Below are positions 7,585 through 15,241 of a stretch of DNA of 18,989 nt, piece after piece. Origin of the DNA: Pseudomonadales bacterium (lineage in GTDB: Bacteria; Pseudomonadota; Gammaproteobacteria; Pseudomonadales; Azotimanducaceae). The first letter of the stretch is position 1; the number at the start of each line of letters is the position of its first letter. The position numbers were made by a program, and so were the translations under genes. The DNA is taken from contig JAPKEK010000002.1 in NCBI GenBank assembly GCA_028822125.1, positions 1 through 18,989 on the forward strand, read 5' to 3'. The notes under the pieces were generated by a model. That model did not search any database. It was given only the letters and a program-made list of their open reading frames with translations, and was not told where the DNA came from.

Positions 7585-9051
7585 CTAACTGGCGAAACGC
7601 AGCAGATTAGTGACCACTCGTTCCAGGTGGGTTAGTGAATTACAGACATCGGTCTGATGACAGTTTGGCGCATATTTTTTCATTTCAGCATCGCCGACAA
7701 TCCAGTTTGATCTGGGTTCAGGGTTCAACCAGATGACGCGGCGTGCTTTTTCGTATATTTCATGAAGAATTGCTGCCTTGGGGTCACCGTAATTGTTCCT
7801 GGCGTCGCCCAGAATAATCACCGTAGTCTTGTTATTGACGTCGTCCATACAGTTTCGTTTGAAATCCATCAACATCTGACCATAGTCTGTTGAGCCATTA
7901 CCATAATCACGCATGGTTTTGGCCATAGCATCTTCAAGCTTGCTGTTTTCAAATAATCGGGTGACTTCACCCAGGTCGGAAGAAAAAGCGAATGAGCGCA
8001 CTTTGGGAATGACCTCCGACAGGCTGTATAAAAACATCAGTAGAAACCGAGAATAGTTGCTCACCGAACCACTTACGTCGCAAATGCACATGACTTTAGG
8101 ACGATCAACTTTGACCGCTTTCCATTGCAGATCAAAAAACATACCATCATATTGCATGTTCTTGCGTAGGGTTTTGCGAACATCGAGTTTGCCTCGTTTG
8201 AAGGTCTTCCTGCGTTTGGAGTGGATGGCGACGAGCTTTTTAGCCATTTTGAATACAATTTCCTGCACGTCCTTGAAGTTTCGTTTCTCCAGATTACTCA
8301 GCTTTACCTTTTTGAGGAGTTCTTCCCGGAGCTGCTTCCCGGACTCGTCTGCATGAAGAAAAAATTGTTTTTCAACATAGTCCCTGACCTGATCGCGCAG
8401 ACGATCACGGCCCTGCTTGAGTTTTTTAGCAAGATTTCTCTCGGGTCGGCCGCCGTCGCCCTGTAGCTGGGTGATTTCATCCTGGAGGGGCTTTAAGCCC
8501 ATGGCATCCATTATCTTTCTGGTGTACAGCCCTTTTTGAGTGAAAACAACGATCTGATTGACCTCAACCCTGCGGCCAGCCTCAGACAGGGATATCATCA
8601 GTTCTGTTCGATTGCCTGACATGAGTAACTGACCCAGCGGAGATGAAGGTGTGAGCTCTGTTGTTTCGTCGTCATCTTCATCTTCTGCCTCAATTTCTCC
8701 AGAGCCTTGCCCGCCACCCTGGCCTGAACCTTTACCGCCGGGTTGGCCGTTACCTGGGTTGCCCCGGTCTGACTCATCGAAATCCGTATTGTCGTCCTGG
8801 TGATCGCCATCCTCTACCTGGGGATGGTCTGAGATGTTTTCAAAGGTAAAAAACTTTTCAAAACTTGTCTCGAAGAGTTCTTTTTCTTCCGGTGTTTTAG
8901 AAAGGATCATGGACAGCGAGTTTTTGAGCAGGGTCCGGTTCCGGTAACCCACCAGTTCCAGCGCCTCCATCGCGTCCAGGGTTTCCGCTGGTGATACCTG
9001 GATCTCAGCGGTCCGCAGAACCTTAACAAAATCAACCAGGGTGGTTTCCAT
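7585..9051 (-). CDS. VWA domain protein, CoxE family
   Basis: A 488-residue cytoplasmic protein, partner of the MoxR-type ATPase next door. N-terminal helical part (1-75), an acidic/Gly-Gln low-complexity linker (about 78-135), a basic helical region (200-300), then a C-terminal VWA domain: VMCICDVSGSVS with MIDAS D325-x-S327-x-S329, the Thr of GSTDYG (388), and the Asp of ILGDARNNYG (416). In known cases MoxR/CoxE-VWA pairs act as chaperones that insert metals or mature enzymes (for example CO dehydrogenase); the client here is unknown. The ATG overlaps the ATPase stop as TAATG, so the two are made together. No signal peptide or membrane segment. Confidence 0.88.
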   Translation of the reverse strand: METTLVDFVKVLRTAEIQVSPAETLDAMEALELVGYRNRTLLKNSLSMILSKTPEEKELFETSFEKFFTFENISDHPQVEDGDHQDDNTDFDESDRGNPGNGQPGGKGSGQGGGQGSGEIEAEDEDDDETTELTPSSPLGQLLMSGNRTELMISLSEAGRRVEVNQIVVFTQKGLYTRKIMDAMGLKPLQDEITQLQGDGGRPERNLAKKLKQGRDRLRDQVRDYVEKQFFLHADESGKQLREELLKKVKLSNLEKRNFKDVQEIVFKMAKKLVAIHSKRRKTFKRGKLDVRKTLRKNMQYDGMFFDLQWKAVKVDRPKVMCICDVSGSVSNYSRFLLMFLYSLSEVIPKVRSFAFSSDLGEVTRLFENSKLEDAMAKTMRDYGNGSTDYGQMLMDFKRNCMDDVNNKTTVIILGDARNNYGDPKAAILHEIYEKARRVIWLNPEPRSNWIVGDAEMKKYAPNCHQTDVCNSLTHLERVVTNLLRFAS

Positions 9052-10001
9052 TAAGCTTCCTTGGTGGCCTTATTGGTCAGCATCTGCACTTCGGCTTGCA
9101 CTGTTTCAATATCTTCCTGAAATTTCAGGATGACATTGAGTGTTTGACGAACCAGATCAGCATCAAGGGATTCGGTATGTAGAAGAATCAACGTTTTCGC
9201 CCAGTCTATGGTTTCACTGATGGCAGGGACTTTTTTAAGATCCATTTCACGTAGTTCCTGGATAAACGAAACTAGCTGCTTTCTCAGGTTAGCAGGAATA
9301 TCTGGAACCCTGGCATGGACTATCTGTCCTTCAAGGTCTGCATCAGGAAATGGAATATACAGGTGCAGGCAGCGCCTCTTAAGCGCATCACTGATCTCGC
9401 GGGTATTGTTGCTGGTTAGGAATACCAGCGGCTTTCTATCCGGATTAGCTCGTACCGTGCCGATTTCAGGAATGGATATCTGGTAGTCGGATAGCAGTTC
9501 AAGCAGCAGGGATTCAAATTCGTGATCAGACTTGTCTACTTCATCAATCAGCAGAACGCAGCCTTCGGTTTCCTTGATGGCTTTAAGTAGTGGTCGAGGC
9601 TCGAGAAATTGTTCGGAAAAAAAGATATCGCCAAACTCATGGAGTTTTGTAACCGACTCACTCAACCCTTTTGCTCCTTCAAGGATCTCGCCTAGGGTCT
9701 CCTTGAGAACCTGTGTATAAAGTAACTGCTTACCGTACTTCCATTCGTAGATAGCCTTGGATTCGTCTAGCCCCTCATAACACTGCAGACGGATACATTC
9801 GAGATCAAGCATTGCTGCAACCGATTTTGCCAGTTCTGTTTTGCCGACGCCTGGAGGGCCTTCAATTAGAATCGGTTTGTCCAGATGGTAGGCCAGAAAT
9901 ACCGCAGTGGAGATCTGGGTATTCGAAATGTAGTTTAGTCCTTCCAGCCCGAGTCGAATTTTTTCGATACTTTCCAGCTTCTCGTCGTTTTCAATGGTCA
10001 C
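9051..10001 (-). CDS. MoxR-family AAA+ ATPase
   Basis: A 316-residue ATPase. Walker A GPPGVGKT (about residues 48-55), Walker B VLLIDEVD (about 149-156), sensor-1 region FLTSNNTREISDALKRRCLHLYIPFPD and a C-terminal lid. The segment QCYEGLDESKAIYEWKYGKQLLYTQ is typical of MoxR proteins paired with CoxE-type VWA partners. The longest frame begins at TTG 10007, but AAGGA at 10009-10013 lies only 1 base from it and 7 bases from GTG 10001, so GTG is preferred. Coupled to the VWA gene by a TAATG overlap. Probably hydrolyses ATP to remodel a client recruited by the VWA protein; no client is identifiable from the neighbours. Confidence 0.9.
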   Translation of the reverse strand: MTIENDEKLESIEKIRLGLEGLNYISNTQISTAVFLAYHLDKPILIEGPPGVGKTELAKSVAAMLDLECIRLQCYEGLDESKAIYEWKYGKQLLYTQVLKETLGEILEGAKGLSESVTKLHEFGDIFFSEQFLEPRPLLKAIKETEGCVLLIDEVDKSDHEFESLLLELLSDYQISIPEIGTVRANPDRKPLVFLTSNNTREISDALKRRCLHLYIPFPDADLEGQIVHARVPDIPANLRKQLVSFIQELREMDLKKVPAISETIDWAKTLILLHTESLDADLVRQTLNVILKFQEDIETVQAEVQMLTNKATKEA

Positions 10002-10008
10002 CCGCAAT

Positions 10009-10013
10009 TCCTT
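10009..10013 (-). promoter_or_regulatory. Ribosome binding site that fixes the moxR start
   Basis: AAGGA on the minus strand, 7 bases before GTG 10001 and only 1 base before TTG 10007. The spacing supports the GTG start. Confidence 0.6.
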
Positions 10014-10057
10014 TTAATGATCGTTACTGGCCGCTGGTCTAGTGGCAAGCGCAAGCC

Positions 10058-10086
10058 ATTATGTAAAGCAATCTGGGGCTTGTACA
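10058..10086 (-). promoter_or_regulatory. Possible promoter for the moxR-VWA pair
   Basis: On the minus strand TGTACA (10081-10086, 4 of 6 to the -35 consensus) and CATAAT (10058-10063, 5 of 6 to the -10) are separated by 17 bases. This would give a leader of about 50 bases. By-eye call in the divergent gap. Confidence 0.35.
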
Positions 10087-10130
10087 GGATCAATGTATTT
10101 ATCATTGCTTTCTATTGAGTTGAATAATAC

Positions 10131-10180
10131 TTAATGATGAGGGTATTTAAGTGGAAATCAGACTGCTTAAGTCGAGAATA
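10131..10180. repeat. TTAAGT direct repeats in the divergent intergenic region
   Basis: TTAAGTGGAAAT begins at 10147 and TTAAGTCGAGAAT at 10167, a 20-base (about two helical turns) period. A related TTAATG begins at 10131. They sit 80-125 bases upstream of the amidohydrolase gene in the 249-base gap between divergent moxR and the exported hydrolase run, where a regulator could bind. I see no convincing sigma-70 promoter for the + strand gene in this gap. Confidence 0.3.
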
Positions 10181-10256
10181 TTCAGTTTCGATATAGAAGA
10201 CGCGGGCAAAAGCATATGGTAGCGTTAATTACAGACAGCAGAGAGGGGTTAAACAG

Positions 10257-11672
10257 ATGGTTAAGCTACTCATCACTCTAGCCCTTGCGGGCTGCATTTG
10301 CACTGCCCAGGCAATGGACGTCTATCCGTCTACCTACCAGGCGCCAGAGGTGCCTGATTTATTGATTATCAACGCCAGTTTGTATATGGGTGATGGTCGT
10401 GAAATTGAAAAGGGCTTTGTTCATGTCAGACAGGGTCAAATCGTGGCCGTTGGCGCAGGCAGCCCAGCCGGTATTGAAAGCACTTGGGTTATTGATGCCG
10501 AGGGAAAGTGGGTGACACCCGGTATCATCGATGTACATAGCCATCTAGGAAATTATCCATCGCCAAGTTATAGGGGAAGCAGTGATGGAAACGAGGCGAC
10601 GTCGCCTGTGACTTCTGAAGTCTGGGCAGAGCACAGTGTTTGGCCTCAGGACCCCCAGTTTCCATTAGCGCTTGCAGGCGGTGTAACCACCCTGCAGGTA
10701 TTGCCGGGATCAGCTAATTTATTTGGTGGCAGAAGTGTCACCGTCAAAAATGTCTGGTCGAGAACGGTCCAGGGGATGAAATTCCCAGGAGCGCCGTACG
10801 GTTTAAAAATGGCCTGCGGAGAAAACCCCAAGAGAGTCTATGGCAGGAAAGGGTCAGCGCCTTCGACCAGGATGGGTAATTTTGCTGGCTACCGCGAAGC
10901 CTGGATTGATGCGCTTGAATACCAGCAAAGTTGGGTGCTCTATGACCGAGATTTAGGCAGATTTGAGGATGAGAAGACAGCCTTTGGAGAATCCACAGAG
11001 GATGTAAAGAGAGACTATAAAAAGGAGCCCAGTCCGCCCAAGCGAAACCTGAAAATGGAAACCCTGGTGGGTGTTCTGGAGGGTGACATTCTGGTTCACA
11101 ATCATTGCTATCGGGCCGATGAAATGGCCCAGATAATTGATCTTTCAAAGGAATTCGGTTACCAGGTCACCGCATTCCATCATGCAGTTGAGGCCTACAA
11201 AATTCCGGATCTGTTAGCTGAAAATAATATCTGCTCTGCCATGTGGGCTGATTGGTGGCAGTTTAAGCTGGAATCCTTTGATGGTATTCAGGAAAACATT
11301 CCCCTGGTCCATAGTGCCGGTGCCTGTGCGATCGTGCATTCGGATTCCGCTATCGGGATTCAGCGTTTGAACCAGGAGGCCGCTAAAGCGCTGGCAGCGG
11401 GTCTACGACTGGGATTGGCCATATCACGAGCAGAGGCCATGACCTGGATTACCGGCAATGCTGCGAAGGCCCTGGGTATTGACCATAAAACGGGTACTTT
11501 GCACAGCGGCAAGATGGCTGATCTGGTGATCTGGAGCCATGACCCGTTCAGTGTTTATGCGCGGGCGGAGAAGGTTTTTATAGATGGTGTGCTTCGATTG
11601 GATATCGATAAAGGTCTGAAACCCGTGAGTGATTTTGAACTAGGTTTACGAATGCAGGATGCACAATCATGA
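10257..11672 (+). CDS. Exported metal-dependent amidohydrolase (imidazolonepropionase-like)
   Basis: 471 residues with an N-terminal export signal: LLITLALAGCICTAQA allows either signal peptidase I cleavage after AQA (19) or lipidation at Cys13 (LAGC lipobox). The amidohydrolase-superfamily fold is shown by WVTPGIIDVHSHLG (metal ligands H94, H96), HNH (281-283), AFHHAVEAYK (308-309), VHSDSAIGI (H361, D363) and the C-terminal GTLHSGKMADLVIWSHDP of the small beta domain. Expected to cleave a C-N bond (cyclic amide or peptide-like) in the periplasm; substrate unknown. ATG 10257 follows GAGAGGGG with good spacing. Its stop overlaps the next gene as ATGA, so the two amidohydrolase-family proteins are coupled and may form a complex. 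Confidence 0.87.
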   Translation: MVKLLITLALAGCICTAQAMDVYPSTYQAPEVPDLLIINASLYMGDGREIEKGFVHVRQGQIVAVGAGSPAGIESTWVIDAEGKWVTPGIIDVHSHLGNYPSPSYRGSSDGNEATSPVTSEVWAEHSVWPQDPQFPLALAGGVTTLQVLPGSANLFGGRSVTVKNVWSRTVQGMKFPGAPYGLKMACGENPKRVYGRKGSAPSTRMGNFAGYREAWIDALEYQQSWVLYDRDLGRFEDEKTAFGESTEDVKRDYKKEPSPPKRNLKMETLVGVLEGDILVHNHCYRADEMAQIIDLSKEFGYQVTAFHHAVEAYKIPDLLAENNICSAMWADWWQFKLESFDGIQENIPLVHSAGACAIVHSDSAIGIQRLNQEAAKALAAGLRLGLAISRAEAMTWITGNAAKALGIDHKTGTLHSGKMADLVIWSHDPFSVYARAEKVFIDGVLRLDIDKGLKPVSDFELGLRMQDAQS

Positions 11673-12961
11673 AACGATTAATGATACTGCTCTGTCTGGT
11701 TGCAGGTTATGGTCATGCCTCACCTGTGCTGATCAAGAATGCAAAGCTGGCCCAGCATGGCCTGGACAATGAGATGCTGGTTGATATTCTGGTGCAGGGC
11801 GATAGATTTGAAGCTGTGCAGAAAGCGTCGTCGTTCGCCGATGATGTTTACGAGACGCTGGAAGTTATTGATGCTGAAGGTCGTTGGGTGACGCCAGGCC
11901 TTATTGACTCAGCGACGTCGATTGGCCTGGTGGATGTGCCAGGATTAGGTATCAGCAGTGACAATCAGGTTGAAGATTTCCCTCTGGGCGCCGGTTTCTC
12001 GGTGTCACTTGCGCTAAATCCAGATTCGTCACTGATTGCAATGGCACCGACTGACGGGATTACCCGTGGAGTTATTGTGCCCGCGCCCGGCAACAGCAAC
12101 TATGCGGGCCAGAGTTCTGTGGTGGAGTTTTCCGGTCACGCAGAATTTGTCTTTTATACCGATAATGCAGTGCATCTCTATCTACGAGAACGGGACAGAA
12201 AATTTGCCGGTGGATCGAGGGCGGCCGCACTCTACTCTGCGTTGTTTGGGTTGCGCGAAAGCCAGCGCTATAGCCAGAATCGCCGAGCGTTTGCTGCCAA
12301 TAAGTTGAGACCGTTTAACCTAAGTGAAGCGGATTTAAAGGCACTTGCCAAGGTAGTTTCAGGGCAGCTGGTTCTGGCAGTGCACGTTGATAGGGCTGCT
12401 GACATCAGGTCGGTATTAACTGCCCTCGCTGAATTTGAGGGCATCAGGCCGGTTCTGATGGGTGCCACTGAAGCCTGGAAGCTGGCAGATGATTTAGCCT
12501 CCGGGCGTGTTTCTGTTGTGCTTAACGTTCTCGATAACACGCCGGATAATTTTGATAAGTTGGGTGCCCGGTTGGACAACGCGGCGATCCTGTCAGCGGC
12601 AGGTGTGCGCATTGCCTTTATGTCCAGCACACCATTTTCTGAATTTCGATCACTGACCCAGGCTGCTGGCGTGGCTGTGGCAAATGGCCTGCCTTTCAAG
12701 CGTGCTTTGCAGGCAATCACATCCAGTCCGGCCCAGATTTGGGGTCTTGATTCACTGGGTAGTATTGAACCTGATGGTATCGCTGATCTCGTGATCTGGG
12801 ATGGTGATCCCCTGGAATTAATGTCTGCGCCGGTTAAGACGATGATTAATGGCAACTGGGTTGAATCCAGGACACGTCAATCGTTACTTGCAAGGCGTTA
12901 TCTTCCCCTGTCAAAAGGGCAAGGCCCTGATGGCAGCAGCACCGCTGGACGTGAGAAATGA
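11669..12961 (+). CDS. Exported amidohydrolase-family protein lacking metal ligands (probable pseudoenzyme)
   Basis: 430 residues with a signal peptide (MKRLMILLCLVAGYGHA, cleavage near 17). Frame features of the amidohydrolase fold remain: EVIDAEGRWVTPGLID (65-80) and GSIEPDGIADLVIWDGDP (364-381). However, the HxH ligands after it are gone (SATSIGL), the HNH equivalent reads VHVDRAAD, the third His region reads LMGATEAWKLADD, and the active-site Asp region reads FMSSTPF. All positions are degenerate while the reading frame is intact, so it is a conserved non-catalytic paralogue rather than a decaying gene. Coupled by ATGA to the catalytic paralogue upstream; a structural or regulatory subunit is the likely role. 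Confidence 0.82.
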   Translation: MKRLMILLCLVAGYGHASPVLIKNAKLAQHGLDNEMLVDILVQGDRFEAVQKASSFADDVYETLEVIDAEGRWVTPGLIDSATSIGLVDVPGLGISSDNQVEDFPLGAGFSVSLALNPDSSLIAMAPTDGITRGVIVPAPGNSNYAGQSSVVEFSGHAEFVFYTDNAVHLYLRERDRKFAGGSRAAALYSALFGLRESQRYSQNRRAFAANKLRPFNLSEADLKALAKVVSGQLVLAVHVDRAADIRSVLTALAEFEGIRPVLMGATEAWKLADDLASGRVSVVLNVLDNTPDNFDKLGARLDNAAILSAAGVRIAFMSSTPFSEFRSLTQAAGVAVANGLPFKRALQAITSSPAQIWGLDSLGSIEPDGIADLVIWDGDPLELMSAPVKTMINGNWVESRTRQSLLARRYLPLSKGQGPDGSSTAGREK

Positions 12962-13016
12962 TAGAGCTATAGCCACTGGCAGGCGTAAAAGATGAAGATA
13001 AGATAGGAGAGTATCG

Positions 13017-14342
13017 ATGGTTAACCGACTGATCGTCAGGATTTGCCTTGGCATGCTGTTACTGAGTTGCAACATGGTCTACTCAGGTCAGTTGGAAGAT
13101 GAAGCTCGTTCGGATTATGAAAAATATCTGGGGGAATTATTCAGGTATTTTCATGCAAACCCGGAACTGTCTTTTGTCGAATTCAAAACCTCGGCGAGAA
13201 TTGCCCGGGAGCTTGAGTCCATAGGTTTCGAAGTGACGGGTGGCGTGGGGGCCACGGGTGTGGTGGCCATCCTGAGAAACGGGGACGGTCCGTTGGTCAT
13301 GATGAGAGCGGATATGGATGGCTTACCGGTACAGGAACGCGCTAGCCTGCCCTATGCATCGAAAGTATTCCAGGAAAATTCAGAGGGCGAGGTTTTTCCG
13401 GTAATGCATGCCTGTGGACATGATGTGCATATGACTTCTCTGATCGGTACCGGCCGCAGGATGGTTGCCAGCAAAGGTACCTGGTCAGGCACATTGATGC
13501 TGGTTGCCCAGCCAGCAGAAGAATGGAAGATTTCAGGCGCCAAGGCAATGCGAGAAGATCGGATCTGGGAACGGTTTGGTAAACCCGATTATGCCCTGGC
13601 TTTTCATGTGGCTGCAGATATTGAAGCGGGCAAACTGTTTGCGCCTCGTAATGCTGCCTATTCTGCGGTCGACTCACTAGATGTTATTGTGCCCGGGATC
13701 GGCGCTCATGGGGCCAGTCCGCATCGAGGTCGGGACCCGATCGTGATTGCTTCCCAGATTGTCCTGGCCTTGCAGACCCTGGTATCCCGAGAGTTGTCAC
13801 CCAGGGAACCTGGTGTGGTCACGGTGGGTGTATTCAAAGCAGGTAATAAAAGGAACGTCATTGGTGAACTAGCCAGGCTGGAATTGACGGTTCGCTCAGA
13901 CAATGAAAGTACCCGGGATAAACTGCTGGCGGGTATTGAACGAATTGCTGTGAATATCGGCCGAGCAGCTGATTTGCCCGAAGACCGGTTGCCTTATATT
14001 GAAATGAAAGGCGGGGTTCCGGTTACAGCCAACGATGAAGCCCTGGTTGATCGACTCACTTCCCGCTGGCGGCGCGAATTTGGCGAGGATATGCTGGCTC
14101 AGTATGAGCGGCAGGGCATGGGCGGGGAAGATTTTCCATTCTTCACTCAGGCACCTTATATACCCAGTGTTTACTTTAGTGTCGGTGGCACGCCAAAGGA
14201 AAATTTTGTGCGCGAGGCGCAGGGTGGGGTCGCTGTGCCGTCCCATCATTCGCCGCTGTTTGAAATAAGTCCGGAACCTGCAGTTGTATCAGGCGTTATG
14301 GCAACGGTCAGCGCGCTGCGCGAGTTAATGCCTGTGGATTAG
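13017..14342 (+). CDS. Exported M20-family metallo-amidohydrolase/peptidase
   Basis: 441 residues. Hydrophobic export signal VRICLGMLLLSC with a possible lipobox (LLSC, Cys18), otherwise cleaved near 24. M20D-type motifs: MMRADMDGLPV (95-105), HACGHDVHM (131-139, metal ligands Cys133 and His135), QPAEE (165-169, catalytic Glu), AFHV (His197), a dimerisation domain with AHGASPHRGRDP (230-241), GGEDFPFF (369-376) and SHHSPLFE (His410). The family hydrolyses N-acyl amino acids, small peptides or hippurate-like amides. AGGAGA lies 6 bases before ATG 13017, a strong start. It follows the paired amidohydrolases after 55 bases with no visible promoter, so all three are probably one exported set. Confidence 0.9.
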   Translation: MVNRLIVRICLGMLLLSCNMVYSGQLEDEARSDYEKYLGELFRYFHANPELSFVEFKTSARIARELESIGFEVTGGVGATGVVAILRNGDGPLVMMRADMDGLPVQERASLPYASKVFQENSEGEVFPVMHACGHDVHMTSLIGTGRRMVASKGTWSGTLMLVAQPAEEWKISGAKAMREDRIWERFGKPDYALAFHVAADIEAGKLFAPRNAAYSAVDSLDVIVPGIGAHGASPHRGRDPIVIASQIVLALQTLVSRELSPREPGVVTVGVFKAGNKRNVIGELARLELTVRSDNESTRDKLLAGIERIAVNIGRAADLPEDRLPYIEMKGGVPVTANDEALVDRLTSRWRREFGEDMLAQYERQGMGGEDFPFFTQAPYIPSVYFSVGGTPKENFVREAQGGVAVPSHHSPLFEISPEPAVVSGVMATVSALRELMPVD

Positions 14343-14352
14343 AGCGAGGCAA

Positions 14353-14384
14353 GCGGGTTTTGCTCTGATATCGAATTTACCCGC
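14353..14384. terminator. Weak two-way hairpin between convergent genes
   Basis: GCGGGT (14353-14358) and ACCCGC (14379-14384) pair as a 6-bp stem with a 20-base loop in the 44-base gap between the M20 gene and the selenoprotein gene. A T-rich stretch (GTTTACTTTCT) follows on the + strand. The long loop and short stem make it a weak candidate. Confidence 0.3.
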
Positions 14385-14386
14385 GT

Positions 14387-15241
14387 TTACTTTCTGACTA
14401 AACCCTGGGTCTTGTTGTGGGCTCTTTGCCTTCGATTTTCTTCTCCCATCTGCCTCAGGGTATCGCGCATTTCTGGTTTAATTTCCATAAAATGCTGCTT
14501 CCATGCGGAACTACTTTGCCATTTAAAGGGTGACTCAAGAAAGGTCGCGGGTTCGCTTGCGTCGGTCAGCAATTGCAGTGCGGATTGCATTGTCTTGGTC
14601 TGCATCTGAAGGTCGAATGGCTTACCCACTGGATTGCCCAGGGGTAAATCGTTGTAGAGGACCCGGGGTGTACCACAGCGTTCTAATATGTCCCATGCTG
14701 AACCGATTACGATAGTACTAATGCCGTTTTGTTCGAGTGTTCTGGCCGTCAAACTGATGGTCTGGTGACAGACTGGTCACAAGGGAATGAGAATGGCGAC
14801 ATCGACTTCATCCTGTATACAAGCCTTTTTGATTGTTGGAGCATCCTTGTTTAAGGTATTAGCCTGACTGTATTCTGTGGGAACGAAATGATAACGGTCT
14901 GCCAGCGCGCCGATCGGTCCCTGGTCAACCATGTCCCTGAGAATTTCCATGGGGAAGTATGAGCTTCGGTCACGCGTGTGCGTTGTTGTTTTGTCCCAGG
15001 AAAGTTCGCTAGTGTCAAAGGCACCCGGTATTTCATCAAAGGAATAGCTCTTAGCGGTCCTGCTTGGTTTGGGTATTTCCGGTTCGGTTACAGCGGTTGT
15101 TACCAGAGTGACTACACAGTCTGCCAGTGGCTTCAGCAGGGGCTGGAAAGGTGTGGCAGTGTTCTCAGCCCAAGTATAGTCCTGCTCGAACCCCTGGGCT
15201 CGATAGTAGTCTCTGGTCCGCTGGATATATTGAATTTTCAT
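14387..15241 (-). CDS. GrdB-family selenoprotein (glycine/sarcosine/betaine reductase B-like) with in-frame UGA
   Basis: One 284-residue frame interrupted only by TGA at 14777-14779; both halves share the frame, and the second half has no ATG start of its own nearby. Read through, the site is ILIPL-U155-PVC158-HQT, a UxxC redox motif at the place where this family carries Sec or Cys. Family segments flank it on both sides: DYTWAENTATPFQPLLKPL (21-39), SWDKTTTHTRD (81-91), VPTEYSQ (120-126), DEVDVAILIPL before it, and GSAWDILERCGTPRVLYNDLPLGNPVGKPFD after it. ATG 15241 overlaps the tesB stop as ATGA. In clostridial relatives GrdB is a reductase subunit; the function in proteobacteria is not established. 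A nonsense mutation is the alternative, but conservation after the TGA argues against it. Confidence 0.85.
14741..14772 (-). promoter_or_regulatory. Candidate bacterial SECIS stem-loop
   Basis: Counting from the base after UGA, the RNA can pair +5-7 (UCU) with +34-36 (AGA), +8-10 (GUC) with +30-32, and CAGAC (+13-17) with GUUUG (+23-27), leaving an apical loop CAUCA at +18-22. That loop distance fits bacterial SECIS elements. The loop lacks the usual early G, and a rival fold pairs CUGUCA (+6-11) with UGACGG (+26-31). Hand folding only. Confidence 0.45.
14777..14779 (-). other. In-frame UGA, probable selenocysteine codon (residue 155)
   Basis: TGA on the minus strand follows a Leu codon and precedes Pro-Val-Cys. 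The family motif at this point is U/C-P-x-C. Recoding requires the SelA/SelB/selC machinery, which is not in this window. Confidence 0.8.

Noticed and set aside
14387..14752. A separate 121-residue protein downstream of the TGA
   Set aside because: Its only start would be a TTG without a ribosome binding site, it is in the same frame as the upstream half, and the conserved PVCHQT segment lies between the two; it is the C-terminal part of the selenoprotein.
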